Part shown: positions 1 to 6,293 of the stretch, in pieces
Position numbering within the stretch: the stretch's first letter is position 1
Layout of the letters: each line of letters starts with the position of its first letter
From: Kiritimatiellales bacterium
GTDB taxonomy: Bacteria; Verrucomicrobiota; Kiritimatiellia; Kiritimatiellales; Pontiellaceae
Length of the DNA: 7,499 nucleotides
Assembly: GCA_030625905.1 (NCBI GenBank)
Contig: DAOUQA010000107.1
Coordinates: 1-7,499, forward strand
Reading direction: 5' to 3'
Position numbers and translations under genes: made by a program
Notes under the pieces: generated by a model
What the model saw: the letters and a program-made list of their open reading frames with translations, nothing else
The model's database searches: none
Told to the model about the DNA's origin: nothing

Positions 1-1
1 C

Positions 2-508
2 ACTTGCGTTCGAGTGCCTCACGACCTGGGCGGCAACGCGGTTTCGTCCCGCGGGTTCGCGCCGGACGGACAGGGGTTCGCTGGGTCGTTCGAGCGTTTT
101 ACGCTGATCGTGCTGTCAACCCCGACAAGCTACGATTATGACCCCGACGGCAACGTCATCGCGAGCGAGCCGAAAGTCGACGCGGCGACGCTGGACACCA
201 TGGAGGTCTATGTTGGCAACGGCGCTAAGGCGTTCCGGCCGTTGGATAGTGAGACGATCGACATCGACAACGACGGGCTGGAGGAGATGGACAAGCGTAT
301 CCTCACCTGCATCATCGAAAAGTTTGGCGGCGGCCCGGTCGGGCTAGGCTCGCTGTCGGTCTCCGTCGGCGAAGAGGCCGACACGATCGAAGAGGTCTAC
401 GAGCCCTATCTCATCCAGGAGGGGTTCCTCCAGAGAACGGCGCAAGGCCGTGTTGCCACGGCCTTGGCCTATCGTAAATTCGGATTGGTTCCGCCCGATA
501 AAAAATAA
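2..508 (+). CDS. ruvB: Holliday junction helicase RuvB, C-terminal part (5' end outside window, atypical upstream sequence)
   Basis: RuvB is the hexameric AAA+ motor that drives Holliday-junction branch migration with RuvA. The last 80 or so codons (from about 263) match its C-terminal winged-helix DNA-binding domain: DGLEEMDKRIL, then IIEKFGGGPVGLGSLSVSVG, VYEPYLIQEGFLQRT and the wing GRVATALAYRKFG. The frame is open to the left edge, so the gene is probably cut by the window; a GTG at 14 is the first internal start but has no obvious ribosome site. RuvB normally has about 330-350 residues. The part before codon 263 is odd: the expected lid-domain segment (consensus like RGTPRIANRLLRRVRD) is absent, and 17 residues separate a possible last lid helix (VDAATLDTMEV) from DIDNDGLEEMD, where about two are usual. 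Insertion, domain swap, or an assembly or sequence error are all possible. The winged-helix call is firm; an intact, functional RuvB is not shown. Confidence 0.82.
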   Translation, partial: TCVRVPHDLGGNAVSSRGFAPDGQGFAGSFERFTLIVLSTPTSYDYDPDGNVIASEPKVDAATLDTMEVYVGNGAKAFRPLDSETIDIDNDGLEEMDKRILTCIIEKFGGGPVGLGSLSVSVGEEADTIEEVYEPYLIQEGFLQRTAQGRVATALAYRKFGLVPPDKK

Positions 509-533
509 TCTTCGATTTTTGATTGCTGATTTG
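506..533 (+). repeat. Stop-codon-phased heptad array after ruvB
   Basis: Starting at the TAA stop (506), related triplets recur every 7 nt: TAA 506, CGA 513, TGA 520, TGA 527. The array forms the left arm of an imperfect inverted repeat: GATTTTTGATTGCTGATTT (514-532) resembles the reverse complement of 584-604. It belongs with the arrays at the ends of ppiC, pgm and the FKBP gene, though this AT-rich version is more degenerate than the pgm copy. Confidence 0.5.
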
Positions 534-546
534 CGGAACTCAAGCG

Positions 547-577
547 GCGTTGGCCTTTCCTGTTAGGAAAGCGGCGC
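547..577. terminator. Hairpin between convergent ruvB and ppiC
   Basis: CTTTCCT (555-561) and AGGAAAG (565-571) form a perfect 7-bp stem with a GTT loop. Outside a 2-nt bulge, 547-552 pairs with 572-577 (two G-T wobbles). Neither strand has the T-tract of a classical intrinsic terminator, but the site lies between two converging gene ends and inside a larger inverted repeat (506-605). A bidirectional terminator or mRNA 3'-end structure is the likeliest role. Confidence 0.45.
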
Positions 578-581
578 AGAC

Positions 582-605
582 CCAAAATTCGGCATTCAAA
601 AATCA
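582..605 (-). repeat. Stop-codon-phased heptad array after ppiC (inverted partner of 506-533)
   Basis: Read on the minus strand from the ppiC stop codon: TGA (605-603), TGA (598-596), CGA (591-589), TGG (584-582), each 7 nt apart. The array faces the ruvB array, so the two could fold together around the central hairpin. The last triplets are degenerate. Confidence 0.5.
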
Positions 606-884
606 ATCAACCCGATGGGTGACTTCCAGCAGGTGGTAGCCGAACTGGGTCTTGACCGGCCCCTGCACTTCGCCGATCGGGGCGCTGAAAACGACTTCGT
701 CGAATTCCTTCACCATCTGCCCCGGGCCGAAGGTTCCGAGCGCCCCGCCTTTCGCGCCCGAGGGGCAGGAAGAATGCTCTTTGGCCAATGCGGCGAAATC
801 CGCGCCGCCGTCGATCTGCTTTTTCAAATCCGCGCAATCTGCTTCCGCTGCCACCAAAATATGCCGCGCTGCTGCTGATGCCAT
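603..884 (-). CDS. ppiC: Parvulin-type peptidyl-prolyl cis-trans isomerase (PpiC)
   Basis: A stand-alone cytoplasmic parvulin that interconverts cis and trans X-Pro bonds during folding. It has 93 residues, the same as E. coli parvulin as I recall it, and co-linear motifs: RHILV (7-11), GGADFAALAKEHSSCPSG (26-43), GGALG (46-50), GQMVKEFDEVVFS (55-67) and TQFGYHLLEV (79-88). The residues usually assigned to the active site are in register: His8, Cys40, Met57, Phe61, His84. There is no signal peptide or membrane segment. The ATG at 884 is chosen because AAGGAG lies 8 nt upstream; an upstream ATG at 941 would add 19 residues outside the family pattern. It is the last gene of the minus-strand cluster, 112 nt after the second SPFH gene, and may be co-transcribed past the hairpin at 936-963 or have its own promoter. 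The TGA stop opens a heptad array. Confidence 0.95.
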   Translation of the reverse strand: MASAAARHILVAAEADCADLKKQIDGGADFAALAKEHSSCPSGAKGGALGTFGPGQMVKEFDEVVFSAPIGEVQGPVKTQFGYHLLEVTHRVD

Positions 885-935
885 AATCTTTCTCCTTAAG
901 TTGGTTGAATGAATAAAGACGGGAATATGCCGGTT

Positions 936-963
936 TGCCACCCGGCACTCGAGCCGGATGGCA
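936..963 (-). other. Strong hairpin in the SPFH-ppiC gap
   Basis: TGCCA (936-940) pairs with TGGCA (959-963) and CCGGC (942-946) with GCCGG (953-957), around one C-A mismatch and the 6-nt loop ACTCGA. A competing stem pairs GCCGG (929-933) with the same CCGGC (942-946), so the two folds exclude each other. No T-run follows on the minus strand, so this is not a canonical terminator. It could attenuate or process the transcript between the SPFH genes and ppiC. Confidence 0.5.
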
Positions 964-996
964 CCACAATTTCACCCGCACATCATCTACCTTGCG

Positions 997-2070
997 CTAC
1001 TCCCCCGATCCGGCACCGAGTTTTTCGGCCATGGCGTTGAGGTCGAGGAAGTCCAGGTCGACGGTGGAGACTTCGATGGAAGTAATATTGAGATTCTGGG
1101 CGGCTTCGAGGGCGACGAGAATATTACCGCCGCTACCCTGCATGGCTTCGTTGCGGAGCTTTTCCCCGGCGGCCTCGGCCATGCGGACTTTCAGCAACCC
1201 CTCGGCCCCTTTCTGCGCGTTGATGAGATCGGCATCGGCCTCTTTTTCAGTGACATACCGCCCGGCATTGGCACGGATGGTGGCGATCTGAAGATCCGTC
1301 TCGGCTTTCATGCTGATGAGTTCGGCCTCTTTTTCCTTCTCGACGAGTTTAACCAGCTTGGCGGTTTCCGCTTCGATCACCTGCGTCTTGCCGCTCATCC
1401 GTTCGGCTGCCGCCATGGATTTGTTGAGTTCCACTTCCTGGTCAGCCAGTTTTTTCCGCCGGATCTTATTTTCATATTCGGGATCGAACTGCACGGAGCG
1501 GATCAGCACATCGATGACGTTGATGTTTTTCCCCCCGAGCGTTCCTACGAGCATTTCGCGCACCTCGGTGGCGGCCTGCCGCCTTCGGTCGGGGTTGTAG
1601 AAATCCTCCGTCTTCATGGTGCCGAAGGCGCCCATGCAGGCGCTCTGGGCCTCGTTGCGGACAATGGTCTTGTATTTCGAACCCGATCCCAGCTTCCGGT
1701 AGAGCAGATTGGCTTTCCCGGATGCAATCCGATACTTGATGGTGACATCCAGCGAGATGGCATAGCCGTCCGCCGACTGCACCTTGACGTCGTCGACGCT
1801 GCGAACGTCGCCCCGGTTTGTTTCGCGGGTCATTTCCAAGGTTTGGACGGTGCTGTCGAACAGCTCCCACTTGTCGATGGGGCCGAGGTCCCGGTGCCAG
1901 CCGGGGCCGAAGTCCTTCTCCACCACCCCTTTTTTCCCGAAGAGGCCGTACTGCTGGATCCGCACGCCGACTTGCCCGATCGGGACATCCACGGTGAGCG
2001 CTTTAAAGATCAGCCAACCGCCGGCGACTATAACGATGATGATGTATGAAATTGCTTTGATGATTTTCAT
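997..2070 (-). CDS. SPFH/band-7 (prohibitin-like) membrane protein, second of a tandem pair
   Basis: This 357-residue protein has one N-terminal membrane segment (about 5-25, SYIIIVIVAGGWLIF), then an SPFH/band-7 domain (about 27-210) with GQVGVRIQQYG, FGPGWH, VQTLEMT and SLDVTIKYRI. A long charged coiled coil follows (about 205-310), and the C-terminus contains GGNILVALEAAQNLNI. SPFH proteins oligomerise into membrane-bound cages or microdomains; HflK/HflC and prohibitins, for example, surround FtsH. It is paralogous to the preceding gene: both share LADQ at the start of the coiled coil, TE(D/E)FY before it, and a GG(N/R)..V.LE.A..L.. ending. The ATG at 2070 has GGGAGG about 9 nt upstream; the frame continues to 2193 inside the previous gene and that extension is not protein-like. 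Only 16 nt separate it from the upstream stop, so it is in the same operon. No FtsH or NfeD partner is visible here. The partner and substrate are unknown. Confidence 0.88.
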   Translation of the reverse strand: MKIIKAISYIIIVIVAGGWLIFKALTVDVPIGQVGVRIQQYGLFGKKGVVEKDFGPGWHRDLGPIDKWELFDSTVQTLEMTRETNRGDVRSVDDVKVQSADGYAISLDVTIKYRIASGKANLLYRKLGSGSKYKTIVRNEAQSACMGAFGTMKTEDFYNPDRRRQAATEVREMLVGTLGGKNINVIDVLIRSVQFDPEYENKIRRKKLADQEVELNKSMAAAERMSGKTQVIEAETAKLVKLVEKEKEAELISMKAETDLQIATIRANAGRYVTEKEADADLINAQKGAEGLLKVRMAEAAGEKLRNEAMQGSGGNILVALEAAQNLNITSIEVSTVDLDFLDLNAMAEKLGAGSGE

Positions 2071-2086
2071 GAAGGTTCCTCCCGGA

Positions 2087-3208
2087 TTATTTGCCGACCG
2101 ATGCGGCGGGTTTAAGATGTTCAAACCGTTCCGTATGCCCTTCCAGCGTGAAGGGTTTTCCGGAGATGGTGATGCCCTGAAGCTTGCGGGCATATTCGAG
2201 CTTTACCATATTCCGCCCGCCGGGCGCGGAAAGTGCCTTGTTCATCTCGCTGATACCCTCTGCTTCCGCCGTCTTTTGCGCAATGATTCCTTCGGCGGTC
2301 TGGATCTGCTCGTAGAGTTTGGCCGTTGCGTTGATGGTGACCCGTTCGTAATAGGCCTCGGCATCCTTGCGAAGCCGGTTGGAATCCGCCTCGGCCTCAA
2401 TCACCGCCTGGCGCATCGCCCCCTCGTACTGCTCCACCGCCACGTTTTTGAGGTTGGTCTCCTGAACAATCAGGGTCTGTTGTTTTTGCTTAGCCGCCAG
2501 CGCCTTGGACTGCTCTTCGAGCACGGCTTGGTCGGCCAGCTTTTTCTTTTTGATCATCTCTTCATACTCCGCATAGAACTGCGGCCGCTGGGGAATCACG
2601 ATACTGCCAATATTCAAGCCAAACGGATTGAGCCGCGTGTTAAGGTCGTTCCGTGCCAGCACCAGTTTGGCATCGCGTTTCGAGGCATCGTAGAACTCCT
2701 CGGTGGTCAACTCGCCGAGGTAGTTGCGGACGATGGAACGGGCATAGTCGCGCGCCCATTTTTGCTTATAGTTGTCCCGCAATCCGGAGGCGGTCACGAC
2801 CACATCGGCCTCCGCCGTCATGATCCGGTACTGCACCTTGATGTCCACATAGACATCGGAGCCATCGATGGTCTTGATTTTCAGGTCGTCCTTGCCGCTG
2901 CGGTCACCGCGCCCGCGCGCTTCGGTCATTTCCAGGGTTTGGAGGGTTTTGTCCAGCACCGAAAACGAGTGGCGGATGCCATTGTATATTTTTGCGCCGG
3001 ACTCCTCGACCACCGTGATTTCACCCGAGAACCGGTCGAGCATAATGCCCACCTGCTCGCCGCTCACGGTATCGATGCGGATCGTCATGAAGCAGAATGC
3101 CGCAATCAGCACAAACGCGATGCCCACCGGTACCAACCCGCTGCCCAGAATCTTCTTCAAGGCCTCCAGATTGGGGTCGGGCTGTTGTTCAAAATTCCCA
3201 TCTATCAT
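2087..3208 (-). CDS. SPFH/band-7 (prohibitin-like) membrane protein, first of a tandem pair
   Basis: This 373-residue protein has a short soluble lead (1-23), a single membrane segment (about 24-43, GLVPVGIAFVLIAAFCFMTI), an SPFH domain (about 45-225: GEQVGIMLDRFSGEI, LQTLEMT, VYVDIKVQYRIM, TTEEFYDASKR) and a long alanine/glutamate-rich coiled coil (about 215-325), ending with GGRNMVKLEYARKLQGI. The arrangement resembles one half of an HflK/HflC-type pair, with most of the protein on one face of the membrane. Its ATG shares its A with the TGA of the upstream gene (TGATG at 3210-3206), which suggests translational coupling, and AAGGAG sits about 8 nt before the start. Tandem divergent paralogues in one operon suggest a hetero-oligomer with the next gene's product. 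That is an inference; no subfamily name is claimed. Confidence 0.88.
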   Translation of the reverse strand: MIDGNFEQQPDPNLEALKKILGSGLVPVGIAFVLIAAFCFMTIRIDTVSGEQVGIMLDRFSGEITVVEESGAKIYNGIRHSFSVLDKTLQTLEMTEARGRGDRSGKDDLKIKTIDGSDVYVDIKVQYRIMTAEADVVVTASGLRDNYKQKWARDYARSIVRNYLGELTTEEFYDASKRDAKLVLARNDLNTRLNPFGLNIGSIVIPQRPQFYAEYEEMIKKKKLADQAVLEEQSKALAAKQKQQTLIVQETNLKNVAVEQYEGAMRQAVIEAEADSNRLRKDAEAYYERVTINATAKLYEQIQTAEGIIAQKTAEAEGISEMNKALSAPGGRNMVKLEYARKLQGITISGKPFTLEGHTERFEHLKPAASVGK

Positions 3209-4014
3209 CAGTTCTCCTTGATTTTGTCTTTATGTCGCCAGATTGCAAAAGCCGTTACCGGAGCCACCACCAGAAAGGCCGGCACCAGCAACGGGAAAGG
3301 GATTCCCCAAAATGCCAAGGCCAGCATCGCGATGAAGATGCCGCCCAGCACAAACAAGATACGGACGATCCGCTGCTCCAGGTCCTCCATCACCGACGCC
3401 GGATAGGCGCGGATCACCGCCTGGTTTCCCCGGTACAGGTTTTGCGGATAGACCAGCGGGGGGAAAGAGTAGCGCACCGTACCCGGTTTGTCGCCCGGTT
3501 CCGTCTTTAAAAACCGGCCTTCCGCCATGCGGGCCAGTTTTTTCTTCATCGAGCGCAGGGTATGGCGCGAAGCGCCCGCCAGGGATTCCGCCACCACCGG
3601 CCCGTTCTGCCGCGCGGCCAGATAGAGAATCTCGTGCTCGTAGACCGCCTGGGCCGGCCAGCCGGTTTTCTCCGCCAGCGCGGAAAGCTCCTGGCGGAAC
3701 CCATCGAAGCACGCGCCGCAGAGGATCTCCCCGTCCATGTCCAGCTCCGCCGAACAGCCCACGCAGTTCGATACCGCCAGCACGCCGTTGCCGACCGGTT
3801 GGTCGGCATAGGCGCTGAACACATATTCAATGACCCCGTCCTTCGACTCCGAAGAAACCGCCGCGCCATCTACCATACCGTTTAGGCAATCGCGCAGCAT
3901 TCCCAGCGAAACCGGCAAATAGGGCATCACATGGTGCGGTGCCAACCGCCCGGCTCGCAACTGCGCCACGCGGCATGCCGTATTTTCCATCACATTGCCC
4001 AAGCATTCACCCAT
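3208..4014 (-). CDS. Uncharacterised membrane-anchored zinc-ribbon protein with two winged-helix-like segments
   Basis: I do not recognise this 268-residue protein as a named family. Visible parts, in order: a helix-rich segment ending in a strand pair that looks like a winged helix (about 12-70; LGMLRDCLNGMVDG then VIEYVFSAY); a four-cysteine zinc-ribbon-like motif (C84-x2-C87, C99-x2-C102); a second, clearer winged-helix-like segment (about 122-187; HEILYLAARQNGPVVAESLAG, HTLRSMKKKLARMAEGRF, then TVRYSFPPL); and two membrane segments near the C-terminus (about 216-236 and 240-259) with a basic tail RHKDKIKEN. So a soluble, possibly DNA- or protein-binding, N-terminal part is tethered to the membrane. 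It is the first gene of the SPFH operon and overlaps the next by TGATG. The ATG at 4014 has a GAGGGG ribosome site; the longer frame to 4089 would need TTG. A regulator or adaptor of the SPFH complex is plausible but unproven. Confidence 0.75.
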   Translation of the reverse strand: MGECLGNVMENTACRVAQLRAGRLAPHHVMPYLPVSLGMLRDCLNGMVDGAAVSSESKDGVIEYVFSAYADQPVGNGVLAVSNCVGCSAELDMDGEILCGACFDGFRQELSALAEKTGWPAQAVYEHEILYLAARQNGPVVAESLAGASRHTLRSMKKKLARMAEGRFLKTEPGDKPGTVRYSFPPLVYPQNLYRGNQAVIRAYPASVMEDLEQRIVRILFVLGGIFIAMLALAFWGIPFPLLVPAFLVVAPVTAFAIWRHKDKIKEN

Positions 4015-4155
4015 GCCCAATCCCCTCGATTTAGAAACTTGCCGGAGGCTAGCACGTAGCCAAAAACCAACCACTACTATTTCGATCAAAAATTACAATC
4101 GGCGTTGAGGTGCGGGGCGCTTTGCTCTACGCTGTATACTTTAACAGGAGAGACT
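4015..4155. promoter_or_regulatory. Divergent intergenic region driving the SPFH operon and pgm
   Basis: These 141 nt separate two diverging genes, so both promoters should lie here. I cannot place convincing -35/-10 pairs on either strand. A short perfect dyad, GGCTA-GCACG-TAGCC (4047-4061), lies 33 nt upstream of the minus-strand start and could be an operator. Ribosome sites flank the region: GAGGGG before 4014 (minus strand) and AGGAG at 4146-4150 before pgm. Confidence 0.4.
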
Positions 4156-5796
4156 ATGGCCATCCATCCCGACGCAGGCAAACCCGTTGCAAAGGAAAAA
4201 CTAACTGATATTGCCGAGCTCGTCAGCCTCTACTACGAAACACAGCCCAATGTGGAGAACCCCGACCAAAAGGTTGCCTTCGGCACCTCCGGTCACCGCG
4301 GCACCTCGCTAAACACGAGCTTTACCGAAGACCACATCATGGCCATCGCCCAAGCCATCTGCGAATACCGCGCCGAACAGGGATACACCGGTCCGCTCTT
4401 TGTCGGCAAAGATACCCACGCCCTCTCCACCCCCGCCGAAAAAACCGCCCTGCAGGTTTTCGCCGCCAACGGCATAACCACCATGATCGACCAGGACGGT
4501 GGCTACACCCCCACCCCCGTCATTTCCCACGCCATCCTGCAATACAACAAAGGCCGTACCGACGGACTGGCCGACGGCGTGGTCATCACCCCGTCGCACA
4601 ACCCGCCCGATGCCGGCGGCTTCAAATACAACCCGCCCAACGGCGGACCGGCCGATACCGACGTCACCAGCTGGATCGCTGGCCGCGCCAACGAGCTGCT
4701 GGCCGACGACAACGACGAAGTTGAAAGCCTCTATTACACCGATGCGCTCGCCGCCGATACCACCGTCGCCTACGACTTCATCACCCCCTACGTCGCCGAC
4801 CTCGGCAACGTCATCGACATGGAAGCCATCGCCAACTCCGGCCTCAAGATCTGCGCCGACGCCATGGGTGGCGCGGGCATCCGCTACTGGAAGCCCATTG
4901 CCGAGAAATACGGCATCGACCTCACCATCCGCAACGACAACGTCGATCCCACCTTCGGCTTCATGACCGTCGACCGCGACGGCAAGGTGCGCATGGACTG
5001 CTCCTCGCCCTACGCCATGGCCAGCCTCGTGGCTCTCAAGGACAACTTCGACATCGCCTTCGGCAACGACCCCGACTACGACCGCCACGGCATCGTCACC
5101 AAATCGTCCGGCCTGCTCAGCCCGAACCACTACCTCGCCGTCGCCATCGACTATCTCTTCACCCACCGCACCGGCTGGCGCGCCGATGCCGCCATTGGCA
5201 AAACGCTCGTCAGTTCTTCGATGATCGACCGCGTCGCTGCTGAGCTGGGTCGCGACCTGCAGGAAGTGCCGGTCGGCTTCAAGTGGTTTGTCGACGGCCT
5301 CGTCGATGGCTCCTACGGCTTTGGCGGCGAAGAGTCGGCCGGAGCGTCGTTCCTGCGCAAGGATGGAACGGTTTGGACCACCGACAAGGACGGCATCATC
5401 CTCTGTCTGCTAGCCTGCGAAATCCTCGCCGTCACCGGCAAGGATCCGGGCGAGCACTATCAGGCGTTCGTCGAAAAATTCGGCAATCCGGTCTACGACC
5501 GTATCGACGCCCCCGCCACCCGCGAGGAAAAGGCCAAGCTCGCCGCCCTCTCGCCGGGGCAGGTAAAAGCCGAAACGCTGGCGGGCGAACCAATCACCGC
5601 AAAGCTCACGCACGCGCCCGCCAACGGCGCAGCCATCGGCGGCCTCAAGGTCTGCACCGAAAACGGCTGGTTCGCCGCCCGCCCCTCCGGCACCGAAGAT
5701 ATCTACAAGATCTACGCCGAAAGCTTTAAGGGCGAGGAACATTTGCACCAAATCCAGGCCGAGGCACGCGAGATCGTTAACAACGCTCTCGCGTGA
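4156..5796 (+). CDS. pgm: Phosphoglucomutase (alpha-D-glucose type)
   Basis: It interconverts glucose 1-phosphate and glucose 6-phosphate in the cytoplasm, linking glycolysis to glycogen and sugar-nucleotide synthesis. The 546 residues equal the length of E. coli Pgm as I recall it, and similarity runs end to end, including MAIH at the start. Landmarks of the four-domain phosphohexomutase fold: FGTSGHRGT (42-50), catalytic phosphoserine loop TPSHNPP with Ser147 (145-151), metal loop NDPDYDRHG with Asp305/307/309 (304-312), sugar-binding loop GEESAG (391-396), and phosphate-binding loop RPSGTED (509-515). All key residues are intact. The ATG at 4156 is chosen for AGGAG 5 nt upstream and for homology; the frame extends to 4105 without support. 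It is the first gene on the plus strand after the divergent region. The FKBP gene starts 65 nt downstream across a heptad-repeat hairpin, so co-transcription is uncertain. Its TGA stop is the first unit of that repeat. Confidence 0.97.
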   Translation: MAIHPDAGKPVAKEKLTDIAELVSLYYETQPNVENPDQKVAFGTSGHRGTSLNTSFTEDHIMAIAQAICEYRAEQGYTGPLFVGKDTHALSTPAEKTALQVFAANGITTMIDQDGGYTPTPVISHAILQYNKGRTDGLADGVVITPSHNPPDAGGFKYNPPNGGPADTDVTSWIAGRANELLADDNDEVESLYYTDALAADTTVAYDFITPYVADLGNVIDMEAIANSGLKICADAMGGAGIRYWKPIAEKYGIDLTIRNDNVDPTFGFMTVDRDGKVRMDCSSPYAMASLVALKDNFDIAFGNDPDYDRHGIVTKSSGLLSPNHYLAVAIDYLFTHRTGWRADAAIGKTLVSSSMIDRVAAELGRDLQEVPVGFKWFVDGLVDGSYGFGGEESAGASFLRKDGTVWTTDKDGIILCLLACEILAVTGKDPGEHYQAFVEKFGNPVYDRIDAPATREEKAKLAALSPGQVKAETLAGEPITAKLTHAPANGAAIGGLKVCTENGWFAARPSGTEDIYKIYAESFKGEEHLHQIQAEAREIVNNALA

Positions 5797-5820
5797 CGAG
5801 TGAACCGTGAGGCGTGATTT
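5792..5820 (+). repeat. Stop-codon-phased TGA heptad array after pgm
   Basis: TGA recurs at 5794 (the pgm stop), 5801, 5808 and 5815, exactly 7 nt apart, which puts stops in all three frames. The 29-nt unit beginning CGTGACGAGTGA matches 6289-6317 after the FKBP gene with two mismatches. GTGAGGCGTGA (5807-5817) pairs perfectly with TCACGCCTCAC (5840-5850) in the inverted copy. Confidence 0.75.
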
Positions 5821-5832
5821 TCTGGTCATATT

Positions 5833-5856
5833 TCACGGCTCACGCCTCACTTTTCA
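5833..5856 (-). repeat. Inverted heptad array upstream of the FKBP gene
   Basis: TCA recurs at 5833, 5840, 5847 and 5854, the reverse complement of the TGA heptads. The minus-strand 17-mer TGAAAAGTGAGGCGTGA (5856-5840) is identical to 6298-6314. With 5792-5820 it makes an 11-bp stem around a 22-nt loop; CCGTGA (5805-5810) can alternatively pair with TCACGG (5833-5838). The array ends 5 nt before the FKBP start codon and takes the place of a normal ribosome site. The stem may act as a terminator for pgm. Confidence 0.7.
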
Positions 5857-5861
5857 TTCCC

Positions 5862-6293
5862 ATGAGCAGAAAAAAATACAAAACTAAGAATCGCGGAAGC
5901 GCAGGGCAGAACCGCGCCGAGACGGAAGCGTTCCTGAAAAAGAACCGCTCCAAGCCCGACGTCATCGAAACGCCCAGCGGTCTGCAATACACCGTCAAGG
6001 AGCCCGGCACGGGGAAAAGCCCGGACGAGTGGAGCACGGTCGAAGTCAACCAGCGCATCCTGTTGGTTGACAATACCGTCATTAAGAATACCTACGACGG
6101 TACCGAGACCGACACCTTCACGATGGAAGAAGCCATTGATGGATTGAAGGAAGGGTTGCCGCTGATGAAGGAAGGCGGAAAGTTCCGCTTTGTCGTCCCG
6201 CCCGACCTCGCGTGGGGCAAGCGTGGCGCCGGCGATAAGATCGGCCCCTACGCCGCCCTCATCTTCGACATCCGGCTGGAGAAGGTTACGTGA
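5862..6293 (+). CDS. FKBP-type peptidyl-prolyl isomerase-like protein, cytoplasmic, altered active site
   Basis: This 143-residue protein has a basic lead (SRKKYKTKNRG, 2-12), a short linker helix (AETEAFLKKN, 19-28) followed by TPSGLQYTVKEPGTG (37-51), as in Mip/FkpA-type isomerases, and one FKBP domain (about 55-142) with GLPLMKEGGKFRFVVPPDLAWGKRGAG and ALIFDIRLEKV. There is no signal peptide, unlike FkpA or Mip. By eye against FKBP12, Phe46, Ile56 and Phe99 are kept (Phe86, Ile92, Phe135), but Tyr26 is Gln64, Phe36/Asp37 are Ile74/Lys75, Trp59 is Leu95 and Tyr82 is Trp118. Isomerase activity may be weak and a chaperone role is possible. The ATG at 5862 begins the protein-like sequence but lacks a Shine-Dalgarno site because a repeat abuts it; a GTG at 5814 lies inside the repeat and is not favoured. 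The TGA stop is the first unit of the next heptad array. Confidence 0.85.
   Translation: MSRKKYKTKNRGSAGQNRAETEAFLKKNRSKPDVIETPSGLQYTVKEPGTGKSPDEWSTVEVNQRILLVDNTVIKNTYDGTETDTFTMEEAIDGLKEGLPLMKEGGKFRFVVPPDLAWGKRGAGDKIGPYAALIFDIRLEKVT

Noticed and set aside
2071..2193. Longer start for the second SPFH protein
   Set aside because: The 41 extra residues overlap the end of the preceding SPFH gene and look like a shadow; the ATG at 2070 has a strong GGGAGG site directly before the membrane segment.
997..3208. HflK/HflC assignment of the SPFH pair
   Set aside because: The pairing is similar, but there is no FtsH gene or HflKC-type neighbourhood and I cannot see signature residues that separate them from other SPFH groups.
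958..3406. Long plus-strand open frames (958-2049 and 1784-3406) opposite the SPFH genes
   Set aside because: They are antisense to genes with clear SPFH homology and good ribosome sites. Their translations are rich in His, Arg and Phe and resemble no family; the length reflects GC-rich codon use on the other strand.
4015..4089. TTG start at 4089 for the zinc-ribbon protein
   Set aside because: A rare start with no ribosome site, while the ATG at 4014 has GAGGGG at a proper distance.
4135..4140. TATACT as a -10 box for pgm
   Set aside because: A start site about 7 nt downstream would fall inside the AGGAG ribosome site (4146-4150), and no -35 sits at a suitable distance.
4309..5166. 285-codon minus-strand frame inside pgm
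   Set aside because: It is a Gly/Val/Asp-rich shadow of the well-conserved pgm reading frame.
5814..5861. GTG at 5814 as the FKBP start, giving a hydrophobic leader like a signal peptide
   Set aside because: The added residues are encoded by the repeat hairpin, with no ribosome site; family similarity and the basic lead begin at 5862.
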